Shown piece after piece: positions 25,600 to 33,897 of a stretch of DNA of 43,486 nt. Within the stretch, counting starts at the first letter, position 1. Each line of letters starts with the position of its first letter. The stretch comes from Lachnospiraceae bacterium (GTDB lineage Bacteria > Bacillota > Clostridia > Lachnospirales > Lachnospiraceae): NCBI GenBank assembly GCA_017479285.1, contig JAFVCL010000099.1:1-43486 (forward strand). The letters are read 5' to 3'. Below the pieces are notes generated by a model. It saw nothing but the letters and a program-made list of their open reading frames with translations. It did not search any database and was not told the DNA's origin. The position numbers and the translations under genes are program-made.

Positions 25600-28061
25600 A
25601 TGAAAACAGGCTTTTAACCTTCTTTAAAAAGAATACGCCCGGAATGGATGAGCTCTGCGCGTTTGTACTTTCGGTGACGCTCTCTGTTACGGCAATGTCT
25701 CTTTACGGTGACGGGATTTTCAGAGCCATAGTTCTCTGCGCGGCCCTCTGTCTTATAAACCTTGTTATCTGCGCTGTGGTAAACCGCTACCGGTTTGCGG
25801 GCTTTTTTATTACAATCGCGTATCTTTTCGGGTACTTCGCGCTTATGCTGAGGTTCATAAATGCCGGTGAGAGGGAAACGGGAGTGTACTTCTGGCAGTG
25901 GATGGTCAGCGGCGGAGACGCTTCGACTCTTGAAATCGAAGCCGGGGCGGACGGTATGCTGAAGCTCGGAATGTATATGGCAGTCTCTGTTTTCTTTATG
26001 ATAACCGTATTTTATTTCTCGGTTCCCATGTACAGATTCGGGTATCTTTCGCTCATATCCCGTATGCCCTTCGTACTGTACGCGAAGGTCACCTCGGAGG
26101 TTGAGAACAAATACCTTGTTGTGGTGATCATCGCAAGCCTGCTTCTTCACCTTGTATGCGCAAGGAAGGTCAGTCCGACAAGGGCGGAGTATAAGCAGGC
26201 AAAGAAGGAAAGCACGATATTTAAGCACAGGGAGCCCGCAAGGAGCAATGACTGGAAGATAAAGCTAAAGGGCAAGGGTACATTTATCCTGGGCTTTGCG
26301 CTGCTTTCCGCCGTGGTGTTAATTGCGTCGGCGGCGGTGCCGAAGCGGAAATCCGCAAGGTTTTACGACAGATTCGAGGATCTGTTCCTCGGAGGAGATA
26401 CCGAGTCGGAGGTTGGAGAGGACTTTTCGGGTCTTGCGGACTTTTCGGGAAATGCGGACAATTTCCGGGGAGGGTCTAACCGCCGGTTATATATGGTAAC
26501 GGGGGACGGCAGCATTTATTTAAAGCGGCAGGTCTTTGACCTTTATGATTTTAAGCGGAACAGATGGTACGCCATGGAGGGTGAGGATGCTCCGATAGAA
26601 ACGGATGGGTGGCTATCGGACCAGAAGCTATACTCCGTTACATGGTTTATGAAAACCCTCAGGGCGGTTGAAGCCCTTAACCCGGGCTTTGCGGAAAAAT
26701 ACGGGCTGGAGTCCTTTATTTCCGGTGAGCTTATCTATGAAAACACGGGCAGGTACAATATAACCGCCCAGAATTTCGGTGCGGCATACTATCTGTCCGC
26801 GGCGGGAATAGCAGGCATCTCTCTCCCGGAGGGCGAGGAATATCTCGGAACGGAGAGGGGAACCTTTTATCGCAGGGAGGGTATCCACGATAAGGATCTC
26901 AGCTACCGGATAGAAGTTTATGACAGGGATGCCGCGCTTGCCGGGTTTAACGCAAGAGGCGGTATGAATATGTCTGCCAAGGAATCTCTTGATATGTTTA
27001 ACGAGATTAACAGCATACTGGTCAGTGCATACAGAGAAGCCGGGAACACCGGAACAGAGATAGAGGCTTTTGTAAAGGACAGCGCAGGGAAGGAGACCGA
27101 AATAACAAAGCTTGAGCTTATAAACTTTGTCCGTGCCGCCTCTGTATTTCTTAATGAACAGCTTAGAGCCTCGGCATACAGGGACAGAGTCGCCGGAGCA
27201 CAGGGAGAGATTCCCACTGAAATACAGGAGCTTTCGGAGGAACTTACGGGTTCGCTTGAATATGATTGGCAAAAGGCAGATGTTCTGGAGAGGTATTTCA
27301 GGGAGAACGACTTTTTGTACGATCTTGAATACAGAGCGCCGGATGACAGCCCTTCATATTTTCTCTTTGAAGGAAAAACCGGAACCTGTTCGGATTTTGC
27401 CTCTGCGTTTGTGCTCCTTGCAAGGGCTGCGGGACTTACCGTAAGATACACGGAAGGGTTTGTACCCGACGATACATACGGAGATATGTATATGGTCGTA
27501 ACCGAGTCGGATTCCCACGCGTATGCAGAAGTATTTATACAGAATGCGGGGTGGATTGTCTTTGATCCGACGGCTGGGGTAAGATCCGCGGAGAACGGTG
27601 GATTCTTTGAATTTCTCCGGAGCCTTAATGTGGATTTCGGGCTTATAAGGGTCATCGCGCTGGCAGCAGTCTTTATCGCCGGGCTGGTGATCATAATAAG
27701 GTTTGTGATACCCTTTGCGGCAGAGCTTGTATTCAGGATAAGTCTGCGGTTTATGGCTCCGGAAAAGGCATTGGTAAAGGCATATCTCAGACTGCTGCGG
27801 AAGGGGAGAAGATCGGGGGCGTTTACCAGGGAGGAAATCCGAAATTCCAAGGCTTCTGCCGGAGGGGTGAGGTATTTTGAGCCGACTCCCGGGGAGCTTG
27901 CGGATATTGTATCAAGGAGGGGCGTTGATATAACGGAGTTTATAACGCTCCTCGAGAAAGCGCGGTACGGAAGCGACCGGCTCCAAGATAAAGAACCGGT
28001 AATTACAAGCTCATACGCCCGCGCATCCCGTGCGCTTCGCAGGAAAAAAAGAGTCCCCTGA
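25596..28061 (+). CDS. Transglutaminase-like membrane protein (TgpA-type)
   Basis: This 821-residue membrane protein has about six helices in the first 190 residues, a further one near 228-248, a long extracytoplasmic region, and a helix at about 688-712 before a basic cytoplasmic tail. The transglutaminase core carries an intact Cys-His-Asp triad: Cys598 in GTCSDFASAFVLLARAAGL, His641 in SHAYAEV and Asp657 in VFDPTAG. Such proteins act as papain-like proteases or crosslinking enzymes outside the cell; the substrate is unknown. The ATG overlaps the DUF58 stop (ATGA). It is the last gene of the triad and its stop lies inside a terminator. Confidence 0.9.
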   Translation: MNENRLLTFFKKNTPGMDELCAFVLSVTLSVTAMSLYGDGIFRAIVLCAALCLINLVICAVVNRYRFAGFFITIAYLFGYFALMLRFINAGERETGVYFWQWMVSGGDASTLEIEAGADGMLKLGMYMAVSVFFMITVFYFSVPMYRFGYLSLISRMPFVLYAKVTSEVENKYLVVVIIASLLLHLVCARKVSPTRAEYKQAKKESTIFKHREPARSNDWKIKLKGKGTFILGFALLSAVVLIASAAVPKRKSARFYDRFEDLFLGGDTESEVGEDFSGLADFSGNADNFRGGSNRRLYMVTGDGSIYLKRQVFDLYDFKRNRWYAMEGEDAPIETDGWLSDQKLYSVTWFMKTLRAVEALNPGFAEKYGLESFISGELIYENTGRYNITAQNFGAAYYLSAAGIAGISLPEGEEYLGTERGTFYRREGIHDKDLSYRIEVYDRDAALAGFNARGGMNMSAKESLDMFNEINSILVSAYREAGNTGTEIEAFVKDSAGKETEITKLELINFVRAASVFLNEQLRASAYRDRVAGAQGEIPTEIQELSEELTGSLEYDWQKADVLERYFRENDFLYDLEYRAPDDSPSYFLFEGKTGTCSDFASAFVLLARAAGLTVRYTEGFVPDDTYGDMYMVVTESDSHAYAEVFIQNAGWIVFDPTAGVRSAENGGFFEFLRSLNVDFGLIRVIALAAVFIAGLVIIIRFVIPFAAELVFRISLRFMAPEKALVKAYLRLLRKGRRSGAFTREEIRNSKASAGGVRYFEPTPGELADIVSRRGVDITEFITLLEKARYGSDRLQDKEPVITSSYARASRALRRKKRVP

Positions 28062-28073
28062 GGACTCTTTTTC
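28048..28073. terminator. Bidirectional terminator between convergent genes
   Basis: AAAGAGTCC and GGACTCTTT form a 9-bp stem with a CCTGA loop, A-rich before and T-rich after, so it can serve both strands. Confidence 0.85.
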
Positions 28074-28081
28074 TGTGTGGT

Positions 28082-30907
28082 TTAATCATGCAGGAACTCA
28101 AAGCTCTTCATGCTGCAGGTTCCGCTTCCTTCGAAGGTAATATAGAGGGAGCGTACTCCGCTTACCGGAGCGAAATGGCACACGCGCTCGGTCCAGACGT
28201 TGGTTCCGTCAATACTCATTCTTCCGAGGATCTCGCCGTCCCATTCTGTTCTTACCTGTATCTCTCCGTTAAAGTATCCCCTCGTCTTAACAACAAGGCC
28301 TGTGGCATTCTTTAGATCAAAATACTTAAAGCCTGCGGTGCATCCGTTCGTCAGCTGCCGGATGTATCCGATATTACGGTCACCGTCTCCGCCCTCCTGA
28401 ACCACTGCGGGCGCGTCACCCTCCACATACAGAGAATGCTTTGAATTAAAGAGATTACATACAATGTATGCCGGATATTCGCCGGCGTCGGAAAGGGGAC
28501 CGCCGTTTAATCCGCAGGAGGTAATCTCGGCCTGGAGGATCTTTCCGTTTTCGTCAAATGAAAGCTCCTCCGCGCATACTTGGCGTGAGAACCAGGTATT
28601 GTTGGTCTGGCGATGGTAAAAGATGTACCACTTGCCGGAAATCTCGATCATACTTCCGTGGTTGTTTCCACCGTAAGCCATCGCCATATCGGAAGGTTTG
28701 TAGGTATCTATTCCGATATCACAGTTGCTTACGAGGACGCCGCCGTAGGTAAAAGGCCCTGCGGGACTCTTTGAGGTTGCGTAGCAGAGCTCGTGCATAA
28801 CCTCCGAGGAATATATGAAATAATATGTATCGCCCTTTTTGCGTATCGAGGGAGCCTCGAAGAACGCATGACCCTCAAATTCCGTGCCCTTGCTGTAGGC
28901 ATCACCGGGCACTACAAATTTCGGCTCTTCGATAACGGTAAGCATATCCGGACCGAGCACGGTATACATCGCACCGTGTCTTGATTTATCCCCGTGACCC
29001 GCAAAGCCGGTATAAAGGTAGGTTCTGTCTCCTTCGGTCAATACGCCGGGATCGAACTGCGGCTCATCATTTTCTATTGTTACCCCTGCTTCAAATTTTG
29101 TCTCATCGTTCTTTCCGGTAGTCCTGCGGTCGCCGAGCTTCGTTCCGTCTTCGTAATGGACATATCCGTAGAATTCGAAGGGACCTGCGGGCTTATCGCT
29201 CACGGCAACAGATACGACCGAAACCTTATCAAGCACATAATACAGATAATACCTTCCGTCGGGTCCAACAGTCACATCCGGAGCGTAGAGGCACATATGT
29301 CCGTCTTTGTTGTAGGGGTCGGCGGTCTTGGGGTAGATGACTCCCTCGTAGTGCCAGTCCCCGAGGTCCGAGACCGGAGCCGACCAGCATACATAATCTC
29401 CGAGACAGAAGGTCTCTCCGTCGTAGAGATCGTGGGAACCGTATACATACACTCTGTCGCCGAATACATAGGGCTCACCGTCCGGTACATACTCCCATGA
29501 GGGAAGATAAGGGTTTACAGCCTGCTTTCTCCCGGTGATTCCCAGCCTTATACCGCCCTCTTTTCCGGGGACGGCGCCCCGTCCGTCAAAGACCATTTCC
29601 GCTTTATCTCCGGCAGTATACGAAGCCCATACGGGTAAAGGTTCCCCCGTGGTTCCGATGCCGTTGGGATCCGAGGTCTTTACGAAGTTTGCGACATAAT
29701 CAGCCATCTGCCTTGCGAGGTTAAAATGTCTTCCCTCGAAGGGTCTCCAGCATTTTCCAAGGGTCTCGAAGAAAAACCAGAGATCAACCGAATGGAAGGT
29801 TCCGGGATGGTCCCATCCGGGTATATCGGGATCAAATCTGTAATAGTAGTATTTCTGGCTAAGTCCGTTCTTTTCCGCGTCAAGGAAGGTGGTTTTCACG
29901 GACTGCTCAACCATGCTGCTTCCGCCAATCAAAAATTCGTCGGAGGTGTTTCCGGAGATTACGGGAGCGTTTGCACATCTGCCGGCAGCAAGCATCTCAA
30001 GGGGATCTCCGGTGCAGAACTTTCCGTCCCGGATCGGGAACATCCTCGGATGGCTCGCGACATACTCACCGTACTTAGCGCGAAGCTCGAGAGCATCCAT
30101 TTTTCTTGCTTCATCGAGGCTGCTGATTCCCGCAAAGGCAAAGAAATCCTCGCCCTTTTTTTCCGCGGCGCTTAAATCCAGAGGTCTGAATAAATCGTCT
30201 TCCGAATCGTCCGGGTGGCGTATCATTCCGCTTAGAACGATAGCTCCCTTTATCTTGTCGAAATTCTTTTCATTTGTAAACTGGTGCATCACGCTTGCAC
30301 CGCCGGCGGACTGTCCCATTATGGTTATCCGGTCGGGGTCTCCGCCGAATGCGGCAATATTCCGGTACACCCATTCAAGACCGAAGCGCTGGTCGAGGAG
30401 ACCGAAATTTGCGGGAGCATCGGGCGCTTCCTTTGTTATCTCGGGATGTGCCAGAAAGCCGAAAAGGGCGAGCCTGTAATTTATGCTTACAACAATTATT
30501 CCTCTTTTGGCGAGCTGTTCGCCGTCAAATTCCATCTCTGCGGTGTAGCCCCACTGGAAGCCGCCTCCGAAATACCAGACGAGGACCGGAAGCTTTTCAT
30601 CGTCCTTCTTTGCGGGAGTCCATACATTCAAATAAAGGCAGTCCTCACTCATGGGGATCTCGCTGTCAACATGCCAGTCGCGGCAATAAATATCGTCGCC
30701 CAGACCGGGGGTATCCTGAACGGAGATCGGTCCGAATTTATACGCCTCATAAACACCTTCCCAGTCTTTTGCAGGCTGCGGCGCGCGCCATCTGTTCTCC
30801 CCGACGGGCGGTGCGGCAAAGGGGATTCCCTTGTATACGGTTATCCTTGGATTGTTTCCGGGAAGTCCGCGGACCTCTCCGTTTTCAACTCTTGTTTGTC
30901 TTAGCAT
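28082..30907 (-). CDS. Bifunctional carboxylesterase - GH43 glycoside hydrolase with C-terminal carbohydrate-binding-like domain
   Basis: This 941-residue enzyme has no signal peptide, so it is probably cytoplasmic. Residues about 5-460 are a type-B carboxylesterase: YKGIPFAAPPVG, SEDCLYLNVWTP, oxyanion segment YFGGGFQWG, nucleophile Ser200 in GQSAGG, and a His around 372. About 465-800 is a GH43 five-bladed propeller with acidic residues in PDGEPYVFGD (476-478), Asp619 in PQFDPGV and Glu684 in FFEAPS. The last 130 residues look like a carbohydrate-binding beta sandwich. It could remove an acyl group and an arabinose or xylose from the same imported arabinoxylan oligosaccharide. The start is the ATG behind AGGAGGGATAAC; the frame is open 180 bases further up but without a site and with unlike composition. 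It is divergent from another GH43 gene. Confidence 0.92.
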   Translation of the reverse strand: MLRQTRVENGEVRGLPGNNPRITVYKGIPFAAPPVGENRWRAPQPAKDWEGVYEAYKFGPISVQDTPGLGDDIYCRDWHVDSEIPMSEDCLYLNVWTPAKKDDEKLPVLVWYFGGGFQWGYTAEMEFDGEQLAKRGIIVVSINYRLALFGFLAHPEITKEAPDAPANFGLLDQRFGLEWVYRNIAAFGGDPDRITIMGQSAGGASVMHQFTNEKNFDKIKGAIVLSGMIRHPDDSEDDLFRPLDLSAAEKKGEDFFAFAGISSLDEARKMDALELRAKYGEYVASHPRMFPIRDGKFCTGDPLEMLAAGRCANAPVISGNTSDEFLIGGSSMVEQSVKTTFLDAEKNGLSQKYYYYRFDPDIPGWDHPGTFHSVDLWFFFETLGKCWRPFEGRHFNLARQMADYVANFVKTSDPNGIGTTGEPLPVWASYTAGDKAEMVFDGRGAVPGKEGGIRLGITGRKQAVNPYLPSWEYVPDGEPYVFGDRVYVYGSHDLYDGETFCLGDYVCWSAPVSDLGDWHYEGVIYPKTADPYNKDGHMCLYAPDVTVGPDGRYYLYYVLDKVSVVSVAVSDKPAGPFEFYGYVHYEDGTKLGDRRTTGKNDETKFEAGVTIENDEPQFDPGVLTEGDRTYLYTGFAGHGDKSRHGAMYTVLGPDMLTVIEEPKFVVPGDAYSKGTEFEGHAFFEAPSIRKKGDTYYFIYSSEVMHELCYATSKSPAGPFTYGGVLVSNCDIGIDTYKPSDMAMAYGGNNHGSMIEISGKWYIFYHRQTNNTWFSRQVCAEELSFDENGKILQAEITSCGLNGGPLSDAGEYPAYIVCNLFNSKHSLYVEGDAPAVVQEGGDGDRNIGYIRQLTNGCTAGFKYFDLKNATGLVVKTRGYFNGEIQVRTEWDGEILGRMSIDGTNVWTERVCHFAPVSGVRSLYITFEGSGTCSMKSFEFLHD

Positions 30908-30929
30908 GTTATCCCTCCTAAATATGTGA

Positions 30930-30947
30930 CGCTGATAATATTCAGCG
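30930..30947. promoter_or_regulatory. 18-base palindrome in the esterase-GH43 leader
   Basis: CGCTGA and TCAGCG flank TAATAT, 23 bases upstream of the start codon on the minus strand. This could be an operator or leader hairpin. Confidence 0.4.
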
Positions 30948-30987
30948 CGGTTGCCACTTATAGTCATTTTATATAAACAGCATCCGC

Positions 30988-30995
30988 ATTTGCTT
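30988..30995 (-). promoter_or_regulatory. AAGCAAAT element facing the esterase-GH43 gene
   Basis: This is an exact minus-strand copy of the 8-mer found twice in front of the opposite GH43 gene. It lies upstream of AT-rich -10 candidates (TATAAA, TATAAG) on the minus strand. Confidence 0.4.
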
Positions 30996-31085
30996 ATCTT
31001 ATTTTGCTCGAAAATACTAAAATATTGCGAAAGGTGGAAATACTTGGCTAAAGCTGCCCGCCGGACAGGGCGGGCTTTGCCTGTC

Positions 31086-31114
31086 AAGCAAATATTGGGC
31101 AGTTGTAAGCAAAT
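31086..31114 (+). promoter_or_regulatory. Direct repeat AAGCAAAT with 21-base period
   Basis: Two exact AAGCAAAT copies (31086-31093 and 31107-31114) lie two helical turns apart, upstream of a TATAAT (31145-31150) that has no good -35. Direct repeats at about 21 bases are the usual arrangement for dimeric AraC-type activators. The regulator identity is inference; none is encoded in the window. Confidence 0.45.
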
Positions 31115-31144
31115 TGTGTGTGGAAGAATAAGATCTTAAATAGC

Positions 31145-31150
31145 TATAAT
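31145..31150 (+). promoter_or_regulatory. Candidate -10 of the GH43-CBM6 gene
   Basis: A perfect TATAAT lies 50 bases before the start codon without a matching -35. It is probably activator dependent, given the direct repeats 30 bases upstream. Confidence 0.45.
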
Positions 31151-31199
31151 CGGCATATGATAAGTATTCTAACCAGGAAATGAGAAAGGTACAGAGGAA

Positions 31200-32651
31200 A
31201 TGGAAGAACTTTTTAAGGAAATTGAGATCGCAAAGGCAGTTAAGCCGCTGACGGATCATAATCCGCTTATGACACAGCGCTTCGGAGCCGATCCGTACGC
31301 GCTTGTATACGACGGAAGAGTGTATATTTATATGACCGGCGATACGCCGATGTACGAGGCTGACGGAAGCCTTAAGGAAAACAATTATTCCAATATATAT
31401 ACGATAAATATCATCTCCTCCGCCGATCTTGTAAACTGGACCGACCATGGAACCGTCTACGCGGCCTCGTCGAAGGGACAGGCAACCTGGGGGACAAATT
31501 CATGGGCACCCGCCGCAGCGTATAAAAATATAGACGGAAAGGATAAATTCTTCTTGTATTTTGCCAATGGGGGAAACGGAATCGCGGTTCTTGAAGGCGA
31601 CACGCCCTACGGACCCTTCACAGACCCTATCGGAGGACCTCTTATCTCGAGACAGACGCCTACCTGCGCGGAGGTTGCATGGCTCTTCGACCCTGCTGTG
31701 CTTATGGACGATGACGGAAAAGCATATATCTACTTCGGCGGGGGAGTGCCGAAGCCCGAGATGGCAGCAAATCCGGGAACGGCAAGAGTAGCCAGACTCG
31801 CCGATGATATGATAAGTCTTGACGGGGATCCTGTTCCGATTGAAAATGTGGAATATCTTTTTGAGGATTCCGGAATAAATAAGATTGACGGTACTTATTA
31901 TTATTCATACTGCTCCAATTTCAGCATGACAAAGGAAGCGATGGAGGAGAAGGGATACCGGATGGGCGAGATAGTTACGATGAAGTCCGACAATCCCATG
32001 GGACCTTTTGTTCCCGCAAATCCAGTGCTTGCAAATCCCGAGCATTTCTTCGGACGCGGCGGAAACAACCATCACTGTATGTTTGAATTCAAGGGAAACT
32101 GGTACATTACATACCACACAAGGATACTTGAAGAAAAGCTCGGGATGAACGGCGGATACCGCAGCACTAATATTGATTTTATAAAGCTGGACGAAAACGG
32201 GGCGCCGACAACCTCCATCGGAACAAGGGAGGGAGTTCCCCAGGTCGGAACCATTGACCCCTACAGTACAGTCCCCGCCGTTACGCTGGCCAATTCCGCA
32301 GGGATAGAGACCGTGCAGTATGGCGAGGATGCGGTTAAATACGGCTCCGGAACGATGATACTCTCGGGAATCTGCGACGGAAGCTGGACCTGCGTAAGCG
32401 GTGCGGATTTCGGAGACAGAAGCGCAAAGAAGATTTCCGTAAAGGTTCGGGGAAAAGGAGCGGGAGCGATCAGAGTAAGCCTCGATTATCCCAACAGGAA
32501 CACGATTGCCTATATTCCGGTGGATAACCCCGGAGAGGAGTTTACGGAGGTTTCCGCAGATCTTATCGCGGAGGCGATCGGCGAGCACAAGGTATTCTTT
32601 ACATTTGCGGGAGAGGACTTTGAGGTTCTTGAATGGAGATTTGAAAGATGA
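31200..32651 (+). CDS. GH43 arabinofuranosidase-like enzyme with CBM6-like domain
   Basis: This 483-residue enzyme has no signal peptide, so it is likely intracellular. The GH43 propeller (about 15-335) shows the expected acids: Asp31 (base) in FGADPYALV, Asp164 (pKa modulator) in WLFDPAVLMD and Glu222 (acid) in YLFEDSGINKIDGTYYYSY (in part). The C-terminal about 350-483 reads as a CBM6-type beta sandwich, the domain pair of arabinoxylan arabinofuranohydrolases. The intracellular Xsa43E of Butyrivibrio has this architecture and releases arabinose from xylo-oligosaccharide side chains. The ATG follows AGAGGAA. It is divergent from the esterase-GH43 gene and both probably work on the same imported oligosaccharides. 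Confidence 0.92.
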   Translation: MEELFKEIEIAKAVKPLTDHNPLMTQRFGADPYALVYDGRVYIYMTGDTPMYEADGSLKENNYSNIYTINIISSADLVNWTDHGTVYAASSKGQATWGTNSWAPAAAYKNIDGKDKFFLYFANGGNGIAVLEGDTPYGPFTDPIGGPLISRQTPTCAEVAWLFDPAVLMDDDGKAYIYFGGGVPKPEMAANPGTARVARLADDMISLDGDPVPIENVEYLFEDSGINKIDGTYYYSYCSNFSMTKEAMEEKGYRMGEIVTMKSDNPMGPFVPANPVLANPEHFFGRGGNNHHCMFEFKGNWYITYHTRILEEKLGMNGGYRSTNIDFIKLDENGAPTTSIGTREGVPQVGTIDPYSTVPAVTLANSAGIETVQYGEDAVKYGSGTMILSGICDGSWTCVSGADFGDRSAKKISVKVRGKGAGAIRVSLDYPNRNTIAYIPVDNPGEEFTEVSADLIAEAIGEHKVFFTFAGEDFEVLEWRFER

Positions 32652-32654
32652 TAA

Positions 32655-32688
32655 AAAACGGACGAGCGGTTATCTGCTCGTCCGTTTT
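32655..32688. terminator. Strong terminator after the GH43-CBM6 gene
   Basis: A 13-bp perfect stem AAAACGGACGAGC/GCTCGTCCGTTTT with an eight-base loop lies between convergent genes. A short direct repeat TTTACAGTAAG follows twice. Confidence 0.9.
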
Positions 32689-32779
32689 ACAGTAAGCTTT
32701 ACAGTAAGAAAAAATATTGATTTCGATTGTTACAAGCTTCCGGCGGGATGGGCCGGGAGCTGCACAGGTAATGAGCTGC

Positions 32780-33421
32780 TTATGCCCAGGGGTCAGCTTC
32801 CTTCGGGGTGCGGATACCGGGGGTAAGGTATTCCTCGTTCAGGAACCACTGACCGGTGCTCTGTTTTTTGCGAAGTCTGACTTGCCTGTCGCTGTCTGCT
32901 CCCGAGGAGTTTACCCAGAGTGTTACATAGCCGTCCTTCTCGTTGTCATAGGAATTGGGATGATCGAAGATGACCAGCTTGAAGGGCTCGGCCGGTTTAT
33001 AATTATTCTCGGGGCTGGTTCCCTCAAAATAGGAACGCATAAGATAGTCCTTTCCGGCGAGCTGGTCACGCATCCTTGACAGCTCAAGCCCCATAAGCGG
33101 GCTGGGACCCTTGAGATAATTCATCATCTCTATCGTATTGTCGAGATTCTTGTTGTAATTATTCATTGCGAGAATAACAAGTGCGACCACTCCGAATGGA
33201 TCCTGAAGATCCGCCTGGGGCAGAGCCTTAAGCTCTTCAAGGTTCTCGGGTATTTTGGAAAAGGTAAACTCCTTTTTCTTTTTTGACATATTTCTTATCG
33301 CATTGTTGCCCATTTTCTCGGCTTCGTTCATGGTCTGGTTGACAGCTCTCCGGGTTCCGCTGTTGACGGCGCTTTGGAGAGATGAGCCTGCTCTGTTCAG
33401 TAGATTGTCTAAGAATCCCAT
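32780..33421 (-). CDS. DUF6935-like cytoplasmic protein
   Basis: The 213-residue product starts GFLDNLLNRAGSS, continues through an amphipathic helix and a Lys-run (SKKKKEF) to a globular part with DPFGVVALVILAMNNYNKN, IEMMNYLKGPSPLMG, YLMRSYFEGTSPENNY and VTLWVNSSGADSDRQV. This set of segments is what I recall for the DUF6935 family; the function is unknown. There is no signal peptide. The ATG follows AGGAG by nine bases; the longer open frame upstream is basic and lacks a site. It is preceded on the same strand by two tiny overlapping ORFs. Confidence 0.75.
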   Translation of the reverse strand: MGFLDNLLNRAGSSLQSAVNSGTRRAVNQTMNEAEKMGNNAIRNMSKKKKEFTFSKIPENLEELKALPQADLQDPFGVVALVILAMNNYNKNLDNTIEMMNYLKGPSPLMGLELSRMRDQLAGKDYLMRSYFEGTSPENNYKPAEPFKLVIFDHPNSYDNEKDGYVTLWVNSSGADSDRQVRLRKKQSTGQWFLNEEYLTPGIRTPKEADPWA

Positions 33422-33467
33422 AGTGTTTTTCTCCTTTTCGTGGATTGCTTTTGTTGTGACTGTAAGA

Positions 33468-33569
33468 TTACGGCGCATTTTTTGCTACGGATTTGGCAAG
33501 CTCACGCATTCTGTCGTGCATGCGCTTAAAAAGGTCATTGTACCGGGTTCCGCTGTTTACCGGATACAT
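33468..33569 (-). CDS. Tiny ORF, possible 3' half of a frameshifted gene
   Basis: It encodes 33 residues, starting MYPVNSGTRYNDLFKRM and ending KSVAKNAP, with a charged helix HDRMRELAKS. The frame overlaps the upstream tiny ORF. A GAGG lies 13-16 bases before the ATG, which is weak and distant. The peptide reads like the natural continuation of the upstream ORF after a frame change near GATGTATCCG. It is either a separate small protein or the remainder of a broken one. Confidence 0.4.
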   Translation of the reverse strand: MYPVNSGTRYNDLFKRMHDRMRELAKSVAKNAP

Positions 33570-33651
33570 CTGATATTATATCCTCAACATCGGATATATG
33601 TAAAGAGTACGCATGTAAATATAAAGCGTCATCAAGTTTTGAATCCTTCAT
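33535..33651 (-). CDS. Tiny ORF with strong ribosome binding site, possible 5' half of a frameshifted gene
   Basis: It encodes 38 residues (MKDSKLDDALYLHAYSLH..., ending GKQRNPVQ), preceded by AGGAAGGAG at ideal distance (33660-33668), which strongly suggests real translation. Its last nine residues overlap the next tiny ORF in another frame. If two bases were restored in the TATA stretch, the joined product would be about 61 residues with ...DIISDVYPVNSGTRYN... across the join. No domain is recognised. A TATAAT at 33761-33766 on the minus strand could drive it. Confidence 0.45.
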   Translation of the reverse strand: MKDSKLDDALYLHAYSLHISDVEDIISDVSGKQRNPVQ

Positions 33652-33760
33652 AGTAAAATCTCCTTCCTGTAACGGATTTATCCCATATCTTAGAATCTGA
33701 TCTCGTATGAGGTGATATACCACCTGCCTTCTCCGACGCGCCGGATACCATTTTAAAAGT

Positions 33761-33795
33761 ATTATAGGGTATGTTTTGTAAAAAGACTACATACA
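33761..33795 (-). promoter_or_regulatory. Possible minus-strand -10 and flanking inverted repeat
   Basis: TATAAT on the minus strand (33761-33766) adjoins GTATGT and ACATAC arms around 14 bases, which could form an operator. No good -35 is visible. The rest of the stretch between the tiny ORFs and the rubredoxin gene holds only the candidate promoters listed. Confidence 0.3.
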
Positions 33796-33829
33796 AATGG
33801 GTAGTTTTTGTCAGGAGAATAAAAGTATA

Positions 33830-33857
33830 TTGTCTGTGACGACGGATATGTGATAAA
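33830..33857 (+). promoter_or_regulatory. Possible promoter of the flavin reductase-rubredoxin gene
   Basis: TTGTCT and GATAAA are separated by 16 bp, about 40 bases before the start codon. The match is moderate. Confidence 0.4.
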
Positions 33858-33897
33858 GTAAGTATACAGAGTCTATAAAAGACAGGAGGATAAATCT

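Noticed and set aside
26918-27850. Open frame of about 310 codons opposite the transglutaminase gene
   Set aside because: Ser-rich composition with no family resemblance; shadow of the intact plus-strand gene with its catalytic triad.
31050-31078. GC-rich inverted repeat as a terminator
   Set aside because: It lies between two divergent promoters, has no T-run on either strand, and no gene ends nearby.
30908-31087. N-terminal extension of the esterase-GH43 protein by 60 residues
   Set aside because: It would run through the divergent control region, while a perfect AGGAGG site sets the start at 30907.
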